NCBI GenBank assembly: GCA_903939765.1
Contig: CAJAIK010000046.1
Coordinates: 1 to 56,272, forward strand
Source of the DNA: an uncultured Chlorobiaceae bacterium
GTDB taxonomy: Bacteria; Bacteroidota; Chlorobiia; Chlorobiales; Chlorobiaceae
Length of the DNA: 56,272 nt
Direction: 5' to 3'
Below are positions 1-7,257 of the stretch, in pieces (within the stretch, counting starts at the first letter, position 1; every line of letters starts with the position of its first letter). The notes beneath the pieces are model-generated. The model saw nothing but the letters and a program-made list of their open reading frames with translations. It did no database searches and was not told where the DNA came from. The position numbers and the translations under genes are program-made.

Positions 1-97
1 CCCAGGTGATCACCTCTTCCCATTCCGAACAGAGTAGTTAAGCCCTGGAGAGCCGATGGTACTGCCTAAAAGCGGGAGAGTAGGTCGTCGCCGAGTT
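1..97 (+). rRNA. rrf: 5S ribosomal RNA, 3' part
   Basis: The first ~97 bases match the conserved body and 3' end of bacterial 5S rRNA: the CCCATTCCGAACAG block near 19-32 and the GCGGGAGAGTAGGTCG block near 72-87. The 5' end lies outside the window, so 16S and 23S genes are expected just upstream. The exact 3' end is uncertain by a few bases. A terminator follows directly. Confidence 0.93.
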
Positions 98-108
98 TTT
101 ATAAAAAA

Positions 109-139
109 GCCCGCCACTTTACTGGTGGGCTTTTTTTTT
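109..139 (+). terminator. Rho-independent terminator of the rRNA operon
   Basis: An 8-bp stem (GCCCGCCA at 109-116 with TGGTGGGC at 123-130, one G-T pair) closes a 6-nt loop and runs straight into nine T residues. It sits about 12 bases after the 5S rRNA, where the rRNA transcript should end. Confidence 0.9.
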
Positions 140-230
140 GCCTTTCATCGCCCTCTGTGTTATTTTGAGCCCATCACTGATTGGCAGGATACCCCTGTCG
201 TACACTGTAACACTGTAACCACCAGCCAGC

Positions 231-644
231 ATGCCCATGCACGCATATCACTTTACCGCCGAGATGAGCGTTCGCGATTATGAGTGCGACATGCAGGGTA
301 TTGTCAACAACAGTGTTTACCAGAACTACCTCGAACATGTCCGCCATCTCTATCTGAAGCAGGTCGGTATCGATTTCAGCGAATATACCCGGCAGGGAAT
401 CAACCTTGTGGTCGTGCGTGCCGAGCTGGACTATAAACATCCACTTGTTTCAGGCGACTCCTTTGTGGTTGGTCTCACCTTTTGTCGTGAATCAGCCCTG
501 AAATTTGCTTTTTATCAGGATATATTCCGCCTGCTTGATCACAAACCAGTTCTGAAAGCCAAAATTATCGGAACCGCCCTGAACCAGCGCGGACGCCCTG
601 AAATTCCTGAACAGCTTGCAGCACTTTTGAGTCCTGGCCACTAA
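231..644 (+). CDS. Acyl-CoA thioesterase, YbgC/FadM-like hotdog fold
   Basis: This 137-residue protein has the length and layout of the 4HBT single-hotdog thioesterases that hydrolyse acyl-CoA or acyl-ACP thioesters in the cytoplasm. The N-terminal signature carries the likely catalytic Asp in 'RDYECDMQGIVNN', followed by the long hotdog helix with 'YLEHVRHLYL'. The usual His after the Asp is replaced by Asn, as in some family branches, so the substrate is open. ATG 231 and ATG 237 are both possible starts and neither has a clear ribosome binding site. The gene stands alone between the rRNA terminator and a TPR gene. Confidence 0.85.
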   Translation: MPMHAYHFTAEMSVRDYECDMQGIVNNSVYQNYLEHVRHLYLKQVGIDFSEYTRQGINLVVVRAELDYKHPLVSGDSFVVGLTFCRESALKFAFYQDIFRLLDHKPVLKAKIIGTALNQRGRPEIPEQLAALLSPGH

Positions 645-673
645 GGTGATCCCATCCATTTATTAAAAAACAA

Positions 674-1201
674 ATGAAGCCATTGATACAGGTTGGCCAC
701 TCCTACCTCGCACTCAGTCAGGGAGAACAACAACTGCGCGACTCACTCTATGAAGAGGCCGCAGAAAGCTACAAGCGGGCACTGGAGGTGTCGCGAAGCA
801 TACCGAAAGAGGAGGCGTTTGATTATGACGGGTTTGATGCCTTATGCCATACAGGTCTCTCCGGCGCTTATGTCAAGCTTGGCCGTTATGCGGAAGCCCT
901 TCAATCCGTCGAGATAGGGCTTCGCTACTTTAACCGCAGGGGTGAACTGCATCAGGATGAGGGCAAGCAGTGGATAGCCGCTGTGCTCAATCGCGCACAA
1001 GCTCTTGAAGGTACCGGACAAACGGAAGAGGCGCTGAAAGCCTATCAGATCACAAGCGAGATGATAGCTGAACGTAAGGGTGAGCTGCCCGGCAAAGAGG
1101 AGTTGCAACGGCTGATTGAAGAGCATGTTTCGAAGCTTCAGCCTCTCACGGCAGACAAAAAACCAGCCGGTTACAAAGCATGGTGGGAGTTCTGGTCGTA
1201 A
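674..1201 (+). CDS. Tetratricopeptide repeat (TPR) protein
   Basis: A 175-residue soluble protein with three TPR-like helical pairs at roughly residues 17-45, 54-86 and 100-130, recognisable by the Ala/Gly/Tyr spacing (for example 'YEEAAESYKRALE' and 'GRYAEALQSVE'). TPRs are protein-binding scaffolds, so a partner cannot be named. There is no signal peptide or membrane segment. Its stop codon is followed at once by the GTG start of the family 9 glycosyltransferase, so the two are probably co-transcribed. The C-terminus is Trp-rich ('AWWEFWS'). Confidence 0.85.
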   Translation: MKPLIQVGHSYLALSQGEQQLRDSLYEEAAESYKRALEVSRSIPKEEAFDYDGFDALCHTGLSGAYVKLGRYAEALQSVEIGLRYFNRRGELHQDEGKQWIAAVLNRAQALEGTGQTEEALKAYQITSEMIAERKGELPGKEELQRLIEEHVSKLQPLTADKKPAGYKAWWEFWS

Positions 1202-2200
1202 GTGTTAATGCTGCCCATCAAAAAAATACTGGTCATAAGGCTCAGCTCCATCGGAGACATCGTCCTGACGACCCCGCTGCTCAGGAGCCTCCAGAGTACA
1301 TGGCCTGATGCCAGGATCGACTTTTGCACCAAAGCGCTCTTTGTCTCGCTTCTTGCAGAAAATCCACGGCTTTCTTCGATATATACGCTCGAAGCGCCCC
1401 CTTCAGACGATTATGATCTTGTGGTTGACTTGCAGAATAATTTTCGGTCGCACGCCATTGTCCGTTCGCTCCGCAGGCAGCATCTTGTACACTACCGCAA
1501 AGCCAACTGGAAAAAATGGTTGCTCGTGCAATACAAAATAAATATTTACGGCCCCTATCGGAGCGTGGTTGACCGCTATCATGATGCACTGAAAGAGTTT
1601 TCAGTCTCCGGTGATTCCTTGGGGTGCGAACTATACCCCTCTTCCAGCGACAGAGCCTTTGCCAGCACATTTTTTGACGGAGGCAAAAAAACTCTTGCGC
1701 TCTGTTTTGGAGCAAAACATTTTACAAAGCGTTACCCTCCCAGCCGTTTTACAGCACTGCTCACTCTTCTGCTCAGAGATGCGCCGGTTCAGGTTCTTCT
1801 TCTCGGAGGAAAAGAAGATGCTCCGCAGGCATCAGAAATTATGGAGGCCTTGCCTGCAGCGTTCCAACCCATGGTGCTCAACCTTGCCGGAAGCTGCTCG
1901 CTCATGCAGACCGCAGCGATTCTTGAACGCTCAGACGCAGTCCTCTGCAATGACACAGGTCTCATGCATATAGCCTCCGCGTTCGGCAAAAAGCTGTTCC
2001 TTCTCTTTGGCTCCTCCTCGGCATCTTTTGGATTCCTCCCCTACCATGCGCCCTGCGATCTCTTCCAGGTAGAGGGACTCCGTTGCAGACCCTGCTCACA
2101 TATAGGCCGGGATCGCTGTCCAAAAGGACATTTCCGCTGTATGAACGATCACCCTTACAGCGTGATAGCCAGCAATGTTCGTGACTACCTTAAAATTTAA
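1202..2200 (+). CDS. Glycosyltransferase family 9 (heptosyltransferase-like)
   Basis: 332 residues with the two Rossmann halves of GT9 enzymes, which transfer sugars from nucleotide donors to lipopolysaccharide core. The N-terminal acceptor half begins 'ILVIRLSSIGDIVLTTPLL'. The donor half has 'CNDTGLMHIASAFGKK' and the C-terminal cysteine cluster 'CRPCSHIGRDRCPKGHFRCM' typical of the family. GTG 1202 directly follows the TPR stop codon and lies 12 bases after a GGGAG; ATG 1208 is an alternative. The family is often called ADP-heptose transferase, but the donor sugar in this organism is not shown by sequence. Confidence 0.9.
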   Translation: MLMLPIKKILVIRLSSIGDIVLTTPLLRSLQSTWPDARIDFCTKALFVSLLAENPRLSSIYTLEAPPSDDYDLVVDLQNNFRSHAIVRSLRRQHLVHYRKANWKKWLLVQYKINIYGPYRSVVDRYHDALKEFSVSGDSLGCELYPSSSDRAFASTFFDGGKKTLALCFGAKHFTKRYPPSRFTALLTLLLRDAPVQVLLLGGKEDAPQASEIMEALPAAFQPMVLNLAGSCSLMQTAAILERSDAVLCNDTGLMHIASAFGKKLFLLFGSSSASFGFLPYHAPCDLFQVEGLRCRPCSHIGRDRCPKGHFRCMNDHPYSVIASNVRDYLKI

Positions 2201-2270
2201 AACCATTTTCCCTTGCATTTTCTCTCACGGTTGGAAAACTGGTGCAAATAGCTTACCTTTGATGTTCAAA

Positions 2271-2349
2271 TTTGCAGATGGTGTTCACGGGGAAACCTCT
2301 GAAGCCGTGGGGCTGGTCTGCGCAATGCCAGACCCTCGCCATATTGCAA
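2271..2349 (+). promoter_or_regulatory. Structured leader RNA upstream of rpsF (S6:S18 type candidate)
   Basis: The leader folds into a long closing stem: 2272-2276 pairs with 2345-2349, then 2278-2283 pairs with 2337-2342 with one U-G pair. It encloses two hairpins: CACGG 2286-2290 with CCGTG 2305-2309, and GGTCTG 2315-2320 with CAGACC 2329-2334. rpsF transcripts in many bacteria carry a leader bound by the S6:S18 complex with a conserved CCG next to an internal loop. Here a CCG (2305-2307) borders the asymmetric loop of the first hairpin, and both S6 and S18 are encoded downstream. The fold is seen directly; the binding role is inferred. Confidence 0.55.
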
Positions 2350-2386
2350 GCAAGTGATGGGTATTAATATTATCAGATGTTGCGCT

Positions 2387-2788
2387 ATGGAAACAAACAA
2401 ACTTTACGAATGCACACTCATCATTGACGGAGGGCTTCAGGATGAGGCCATTATCGCCGCAATGGAGTTAGTGCAGAGGGTCATTACCGAAAAAGGCGGA
2501 AGTATCAGCAGTGTACTCGAAATCGGAAGACGCAAGACAGCCTATCCGATCAAGAAGAAAACCATCGGCTACTACGCCCACATCGAATTTACTGCGGCTA
2601 CCACTGTCATTGCAGAAGTTGAAAAGGTTCTTCGTTATGAGGAAGATCTGCTCCGTTACCTGATTATTCATCTCACCAGCGCTCTTCTTGAAATGCGCAA
2701 AAGAGTTGAGAAGTACAGTGTTGTCATCGGCAGTCCGGAAGACATTGCTCTCGCTGAGGCCGCCGCATCCGAAACCGTTGCAAAATGA
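2387..2788 (+). CDS. rpsF: 30S ribosomal protein S6
   Basis: From ATG 2387 the product is 133 residues with the ferredoxin-like S6 fold: '[11 protein letters not shown]' strand, a long helix, '[14 protein letters not shown]', and the '[12 protein letters not shown]' strand. S6 binds 16S rRNA together with S18. The frame stays open upstream (GTG 2354, ATG 2357), but the METNK start fits the remembered green sulfur bacterial S6 N-terminus. There is no strong Shine-Dalgarno at any candidate. It heads the rpsF-ssb-rpsR-rplI cluster and is probably autoregulated through the leader at 2271-2349. Confidence 0.93.
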   Translation: METNKLYECTLIIDGGLQDEAIIAAMELVQRVITEKGGSISSVLEIGRRKTAYPIKKKTIGYYAHIEFTAATTVIAEVEKVLRYEEDLLRYLIIHLTSALLEMRKRVEKYSVVIGSPEDIALAEAAASETVAK

Positions 2789-2855
2789 TAGTCAGGGTTA
2801 GTTTGAACGTAAGCTGAGAAGTGATTCCTTTTGAGAATATAACGGAGAAGATGGT

Positions 2856-3329
2856 ATGGCTGAATTAAAGATGCCGGAAATAAACAGTGTCGTCATTGCT
2901 GGAAATCTTACCAAGGATCCTGTTTTCAGGCAGACTAATTCAGGCGGAACGCCTGTCGTTAATTTTTCAATTGCATGTAACAGAAGATTCCGTGACAGCA
3001 ATCACCAGTGGCAGGAAGATGTCTGCTATGTTGGTATTGTAGCATGGAACAAGCTTGCCGAAAGCTGCCGTGACAATTTAAAGAAAAGTTCCGCAGTCCT
3101 GGTAGACGGCGAATTGCAGAGCCGGACATGGAAAGCGCAGGACGGATCTTCAAGAACTGTTGTAGAAATAAAAGCAAGAAGAATCCAGTTTCTCAACAAA
3201 CGCAAGAAAAACGGCGAGGAAGATGAGGAGGGTTTTATCGAGGATGATTGCCAAGATATCCATCATGGAGATATTCATGAAGACGATCCCGGTCACATTT
3301 ACGAATACAAATACCTTTCCTCCGATTGA
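2856..3329 (+). CDS. ssb: Single-stranded DNA-binding protein
   Basis: 157 residues. The first ~110 form an OB fold with typical SSB blocks: 'INSVVIAGNLTKDP', 'FSIACNRRF', 'VCYVGIVAWNKLAE'. The protein coats single-stranded DNA in replication and repair. The C-terminal ~45 residues are acidic and His-rich, and the usual terminal DDDIPF-like tip is not evident; the protein ends 'YKYLSSD'. It sits between rpsF and rpsR, the common bacterial order. A purine-rich GGAGAAG precedes ATG 2856. Confidence 0.92.
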   Translation: MAELKMPEINSVVIAGNLTKDPVFRQTNSGGTPVVNFSIACNRRFRDSNHQWQEDVCYVGIVAWNKLAESCRDNLKKSSAVLVDGELQSRTWKAQDGSSRTVVEIKARRIQFLNKRKKNGEEDEEGFIEDDCQDIHHGDIHEDDPGHIYEYKYLSSD

Positions 3330-3363
3330 GAGGATAGGGTAAGTCAAATTTTGTAATGAACTT

Positions 3364-3642
3364 ATGAAACAAAAATTCACACACTCACAGGGCCACAAAT
3401 CGCAAGGCAATAAATCGCTGAGCAATGCGTTGGCGTCGAAGAAAAAAGTATCGAAGAACCAGGTCGTGTTTTTTGATTATCGCGACGATCGCAAGCTGAG
3501 AAGATTTATTAACGATCAAGGGAAAATTATTCCTCGCCGCATCACCGGACTCTCTGCCAAAGAGCAGAACCTGCTTACCCATTCAGTCAAGTGGGCACGG
3601 TTCCTGGCAGTAATCCCTTATGTTGTCGACGAATACAAATAA
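3364..3642 (+). CDS. rpsR: 30S ribosomal protein S18
   Basis: 92 residues with a basic, Lys-rich N-terminus and the conserved S18 core ('RFINDQGKIIPRRITGLSA', then 'LLTHSVKWARFLAVIPYV'). S18 forms a heterodimer with S6 on the 16S rRNA platform. It lies 34 bases after ssb and 36 before rplI, in one transcript. Confidence 0.95.
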   Translation: MKQKFTHSQGHKSQGNKSLSNALASKKKVSKNQVVFFDYRDDRKLRRFINDQGKIIPRRITGLSAKEQNLLTHSVKWARFLAVIPYVVDEYK

Positions 3643-3678
3643 CCAATTTCGCAATCTATTGAACGAGGAAGCTAAGCA

Positions 3679-4134
3679 GTGAAAGTCATTTTAAGAAACA
3701 ATGTGGCTACCCTTGGCGATGCAGGTGATGTTGTTGCGGTCAAAAACGGCTACGCAAACAATTTCCTGATTCCGCAGGGTATAGCTATAAGAGCTACCGA
3801 GGGCACACTCAAGGCTCTTGAAACAGAGAAAAAGCAGCAGACCAAGAAAATCGAGTTGCAGCGCAAGAGCGCCCGTGAACATGCTCAGAAAATTGAGCAG
3901 ATGTCACTGAAGGTGTATGCAAAAGCTGGCGACACAGGCAAGCTGTTCGGAACCGTTACTTCGGCCGACATTGCCGATGCCCTTAAAGCTCAGGGGATCG
4001 ACATCGACCGCAGGAAAATCACCATCGAAGAACCCATCAAGACGCTTGGTAAATATGAGGCTGATGCGAAAATCTTCCAGGATATCACCGTCAAGGTTCA
4101 TTTTGAGGTTGAGGCAGAAGGCTCAGAGGCCTGA
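3679..4134 (+). CDS. rplI: 50S ribosomal protein L9
   Basis: 151 residues, full length for L9. The N-terminal rRNA-binding domain is clear ('[32 protein letters not shown]' region, residues 1-35), followed by the long Lys/Glu/Gln helix near 50-80 and the C-terminal domain with '[15 protein letters not shown]'. The start is GTG 3679 with a GAGGAAG ribosome binding site 9 bases upstream. It is the last gene of the ribosomal cluster, and a terminator follows. Confidence 0.95.
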   Translation: MKVILRNNVATLGDAGDVVAVKNGYANNFLIPQGIAIRATEGTLKALETEKKQQTKKIELQRKSAREHAQKIEQMSLKVYAKAGDTGKLFGTVTSADIADALKAQGIDIDRRKITIEEPIKTLGKYEADAKIFQDITVKVHFEVEAEGSEA

Positions 4135-4196
4135 AGACTCTTTTTCGAGAGGATAGTCGGTGAAATAATGCATTGCGGGTTTCCCCCGTAAGGTTC

Positions 4197-4232
4197 AGCC
4201 CCGTGACAGTTTCTGCTACGGGGCTTTTTTTT
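4197..4232 (+). terminator. Rho-independent terminator after rplI
   Basis: A perfect 8-bp stem, AGCCCCGT 4197-4204 with ACGGGGCT 4218-4225, a 13-nt loop, and a run of eight T. It closes the rpsF-rplI transcript 60 bases after the rplI stop. Confidence 0.92.
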
Positions 4233-4320
4233 GTTGGCAATAGACTGATTTGGAGAATGATGAAAATATAAGTTTCTTTGCAAGTAGTTATTTTAGTTTG
4301 ATATGTGAAAAAGGAGTAAT

Positions 4321-4506
4321 ATGGAAGGTTCTATCAACAAGTCTCGCGCACAGATAATTTTTGATCGAATTGACGCTATTGAAGCCTTTGATGAGGCTGC
4401 ATCGGGAGCATTATCGAAAGAAGACAATGAGACAGGGGGCGTTATATTCAGGTTTTCTGATGGCTCGGCAATCAGCTTTTCTGAACAGTCAATAACAGTT
4501 TTTTAG
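4321..4506 (+). CDS. Small hypothetical protein
   Basis: A 61-residue acidic protein with a strong AAGGAG ribosome binding site 4-9 bases before ATG 4321, which supports real expression. It starts with a Ser/Lys/Arg-rich helix and ends with two likely beta strands ('GGVIFRFSDGSAISFSEQS'). I do not recognise a family. It stands alone after the rplI terminator and may be a monocistronic gene. Confidence 0.6.
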   Translation: MEGSINKSRAQIIFDRIDAIEAFDEAASGALSKEDNETGGVIFRFSDGSAISFSEQSITVF

Positions 4507-4667
4507 CAGTAGATTTAATGCGACAGCTCCTCTATATTCTGTTTTAGAATAGGTTAGATTCCCTGCCTTTATTGCTATTTTTTTTCCAGCCCTCTCCTCT
4601 TTTTACTCTGTCAGTGTGGTGCTTTTTTGTTTTTTGCGCGTAAATAAAGTGAAATGTTGCGGTATAT

Positions 4668-5603
4668 ATGCTAAACTATGCCGGTTTTTTAAGAGCCCGC
4701 GCTGAAGATTTTCTTGCGGAGAATTCTGCGAAGATCTTGAGCTCTTCAGATTTGCTCTCTCCTGAAGAAATATTGCGGTTGGCACATGAGGTGTGTGTTC
4801 AAAAAATTGAGCTCGATATGCTGTACGAAGAGTTGGTGCAGGTGAGGAGTGATCTGGAAAACGCGGTACATCAATATTCTGATTTTTACGATTCAGCTCC
4901 CTTCGCATTTCTAACGTTAACGCGTAGAAACTGCATAACCAAGGCAAATAGGGCAGCATCACTGATGCTCGGTGTCGATCGCTCCTTATTGATTGGTGAC
5001 CATTTTGGGCGTTTCATTGCTTATGAGGATCTGCCAGCATTTAATCGACTGATGAGCAGGGTGTTTAAACTCAGGGAAGCAGGGGATATCGCGATCCGGA
5101 TTATGACTGACGATGAAGTGTTGAATGCTTCTGTTGAGCATCCTGAACTTATTCCTTCACAACAACCTACAGTTCGCCTCTATTCGGTTATTCATGATGA
5201 TTGCCAGGAGTGCAGGGTTACTCTGGTGCCTTTATTCAGTCAATCGGGACAAGAGCAACTGGATGCGATGAATGCAACGCTGGCAACAGCTCAGATGCGC
5301 CATGAAATATGGAGCCTTTCACTTAATTTATGGATATTATTGACCCCCCAGGGTGACAGCATCCTGCTGACGGCAAAAGAGTTTGAGTTGATTTGGTATT
5401 TAGGTTTACGAAAAAATGATTTGGTGCCGCGTCAAGACCTTTTGAAGCATCTCGACTATCCTCATAATGAAAGTGGCCATCTTGCGCTTGATTCCCTGGT
5501 CTATCGAATCCGGAAAAAAATCAATCCCTTTTATGCCGGAAACCTCATAAAAAACGTTCGTGGAATAGGGTACAGATTGTCATTTTTCATGACCTTCATC
5601 TGA
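4668..5603 (+). CDS. PAS-domain transcription regulator with OmpR-type winged helix
   Basis: 311 residues. Residues ~30-70 form a helical linker usual in Chlorobium PAS proteins; ~71-135 is a PAS fold ('FYDSAPFAFLTLTRRNCITKAN', then 'LLIGDHFGRFIAYEDLPAF'). Residues ~225-308 match the OmpR/PhoB effector domain: 'LTAKEFELIWYLGLRKNDLV', 'LDSLVYRIRKKI', 'IKNVRGIGYRLS'. There is no receiver domain and no histidine kinase, so this looks like a one-component regulator in which the PAS domain senses a ligand or redox state. Between the two domains (~140-220) is a region I cannot assign. ATG 4668 has a weak ribosome binding site. Its target could be the polysaccharide locus downstream, but that is inference. 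Confidence 0.85.
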   Translation: MLNYAGFLRARAEDFLAENSAKILSSSDLLSPEEILRLAHEVCVQKIELDMLYEELVQVRSDLENAVHQYSDFYDSAPFAFLTLTRRNCITKANRAASLMLGVDRSLLIGDHFGRFIAYEDLPAFNRLMSRVFKLREAGDIAIRIMTDDEVLNASVEHPELIPSQQPTVRLYSVIHDDCQECRVTLVPLFSQSGQEQLDAMNATLATAQMRHEIWSLSLNLWILLTPQGDSILLTAKEFELIWYLGLRKNDLVPRQDLLKHLDYPHNESGHLALDSLVYRIRKKINPFYAGNLIKNVRGIGYRLSFFMTFI

Positions 5604-6115
5604 TGCATCTCTTCCCTTCTCCAAGTTCTTCCTGCATTTTTTTGAATTCATAGCGTCCATCAGACAGGCGCTCGCCTGTTATTTTTCTCCGTTTATCAGT
5701 TTTGTCTGAAAAAATCATTTTACATCAGCACGCGTTATTGAATCTGATTCCGGCTTAATGATAATAAAAAAGTACTTAATGGGTGTAACGCGGCTTTTTA
5801 GGCGTGTTTGGACGCGAATAATTGTTTGTGTGTTTTGTGGGTAATACCGTAATTTGTGTATAGTTGATGTCTGGTATATATAATATGTATAGGTATTCGT
5901 TCGCCTTCTGTTCTTACGGCTCAGATTTTCATAGGAGTATTATTGTCAGGTGCTCATAAAAAGAAGCGAGGTGGCTTGTCCGTTCTTGGGGTGAGGTTGT
6001 ATGTTTTGGATCAGACACCGTGGACGTTTGTCCATGATTATCGTTTGATAAGAATAAGCATAATTTCAGATGTAACTTGCGAGTTTATTTTACTGCTAAT
6101 AAACTGCTCACTGAC
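5604..6115 (+). other. Intergenic region, no gene seen
   Basis: About 510 bases with stops in all frames and no convincing protein. The best promoter-like element is TTGTGT 5854-5859, a 17-base spacer, and TATATA 5877-5882 within an AT-rich patch, which could drive the XRE gene at 6116. A short TTATC/GATAA inverted repeat lies at 6038-6051. No RNA family was recognised. Confidence 0.4.
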
Positions 6116-6418
6116 ATGAAAAAAAATAAAAGTTTTTTAAGTATCCTCGGGTTCAACATTAGAATTGAGCGACATCGAAAAGGGTACTCACAAGAAGATT
6201 TGGCCGATCACTCTGGTTTGCACAGGACATATATTGGAGTGGTTGAAAGAGGAGAGAAAAACATCTCGATATTTAACTGCTTGAAAATTGCAAATGCTCT
6301 CAACATCTCCCTTCACGATTTGATTCGTAGCTCCGAGGAGCATTATTTCCAAAATCATGAAGGGTTAGAACAGCTAAAGCATGCGAAAAATAATTGCGAG
6401 CTAAACTGCGACATGTAA
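6116..6418 (+). CDS. XRE-family (Cro/C1-type) transcription regulator 1
   Basis: 100 residues from ATG 6116. A single HTH_3 domain spans residues ~9-72: 'LGFNIRIERHRKGYSQEDLA' gives helix 1 and the start of the recognition motif, 'GLHRTYIGVVERGEKNIS' the recognition helix. The pattern resembles SinR-like regulators and the controller proteins of restriction systems. An upstream TTG (6077) would add 13 unlikely residues. The C-terminal ~25 residues are polar with no clear domain. It is paralogous to the protein at 6844-7116, and both precede the polysaccharide operon, so a role in its control is plausible. Confidence 0.85.
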   Translation: MKKNKSFLSILGFNIRIERHRKGYSQEDLADHSGLHRTYIGVVERGEKNISIFNCLKIANALNISLHDLIRSSEEHYFQNHEGLEQLKHAKNNCELNCDM

Positions 6419-6676
6419 TTCGACGTTTGTACCCTGTGCTCTGCATGGGCAGGCAGGTCATTATTTTCTTTTGTGCGCTCCAACAGCACCGTCACTTCTG
6501 TTGCTTTTAGTTGAGTGTACCCTTTTCAGGTGCACTTCTCCGTTCAGGAGGAGGTGTGCCCATTTTCTTCTGGATAAACACTCTTCTCCCTCGGGGATTG
6601 CAACATGGTGCGTCCCAACCAACCTCTATATCTCGACTTAGAACAGGTAACGACTCTCGTGTGCTTTTTGATTTTT

Positions 6677-6716
6677 TAGAGTGTATCGTGCGAAATGCCT
6701 GAAAATTGACACTCTA
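6677..6716. repeat. Inverted repeat TAGAGTGT...ACACTCTA
   Basis: TAGAGTGT at 6677-6684 and ACACTCTA at 6709-6716 are perfect inverted copies 24 bases apart. The right arm overlaps a TTGACA hexamer. Spaced half-sites like this fit a dimeric or looping repressor, possibly one of the neighbouring XRE proteins. Confidence 0.4.
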
Positions 6717-6773
6717 TAAAGTACCGGAAACGACATGGAGAATTCAATCGAGTGTGGCTAATAAGATGTGGAA

Positions 6774-6789
6774 TTTGTAAAATTACAAA
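6774..6789. promoter_or_regulatory. Palindrome upstream of the second XRE gene, possible operator
   Basis: TTTGTAA (6774-6780), AA, TTACAAA (6783-6789) is a perfect 7+2+7 palindrome ending 54 bases before the ATG of the XRE gene at 6844. The position fits an autoregulatory operator. The site is seen; the function is inferred. Confidence 0.4.
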
Positions 6790-6843
6790 GTAAAAATACT
6801 GAAACCGATTTTTTGTGACTTACGAACTCTATTGCATCCTTGA

Positions 6844-7116
6844 ATGACCAGACATCTTTTGCGCGCCCTTGGCAATAATATTCGGGCAGAAAGATTCAGA
6901 ATGGGGTATACCCAGGAGGAACTGGCTGAAAAGTCAGGTTTTCACAGAACGTACATCGGTGACGTAGAACGGGGTGAAAAGAATATCACGATTAATAATT
7001 GCGCCATCATTGCAAACACCTTGTGCCTTTCTCTTTCTGACCTTATACGCAAAGCAGAGAGTTGTTTGTTGACTCCTGATTCAGGGGATGTGAACGTAGA
7101 GATGCAGAGCGAGTAA
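6844..7116 (+). CDS. XRE-family (Cro/C1-type) transcription regulator 2
   Basis: 90 residues, almost all HTH_3 (residues ~5-70): 'LGNNIRAERFRMGYTQEELA' then 'GFHRTYIGDVERGEKNI'. It aligns without gaps to the regulator at 6116-6418 over about 65 residues, sharing the RTYIG-VERGEKNI core, so the two arose by duplication. ATG 6844 lacks a clear ribosome binding site, suggesting low expression. The gene ends 141 bases before the first polysaccharide gene, with a perfect palindrome between them at 7185-7201. Confidence 0.87.
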   Translation: MTRHLLRALGNNIRAERFRMGYTQEELAEKSGFHRTYIGDVERGEKNITINNCAIIANTLCLSLSDLIRKAESCLLTPDSGDVNVEMQSE

Positions 7117-7184
7117 CGAGAACTGTTTGAGGGCCAATAAAAATTGCAAAAAACTTCTGCTGTGACTGAAGGGTGCGGAGCTTA

Positions 7185-7201
7185 ATAAAATCTGATTTTA
7201 T
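7185..7201. promoter_or_regulatory. Palindrome in front of the polysaccharide operon, possible operator
   Basis: ATAAAATC (7185-7192), T, GATTTTAT (7194-7201) is a perfect 8+1+8 palindrome 56 bases before the first gene of the polysaccharide locus. It follows two XRE regulator genes, so it is the best operator candidate for them, although its sequence differs from the palindrome at 6774-6789. Confidence 0.42.
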
Positions 7202-7257
7202 CGAAAAACATACGGTAAAAATATTCTGCAGTTTAACCGATTTACAAATAAAAACTC

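Larger units (their letters stand above)
6419..6843 (+). other. Intergenic region with candidate operator sites
   Basis: 425 bases between the two XRE genes. One open frame (6511-6702) has no protein-like signature. The region holds repeated GAGTGT half-sites (6513-6518, 6679-6684, 6750-6755, and inverted at 6709-6714), a consensus-like TTGACA at 6706-6711, and a perfect palindrome at 6774-6789. It probably carries the promoter and operators of the second XRE gene. Confidence 0.45.

Noticed and set aside
2175-2357. 60-residue frame between the GT9 gene and rpsF
   Set aside because: It starts inside the previous gene and runs through the structured leader; the residues look random and the RNA fold explains the sequence better.
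6511-6702. 63-residue frame between the XRE genes
   Set aside because: No ribosome binding site, no protein-like pattern, and it overlaps the repeated half-sites.
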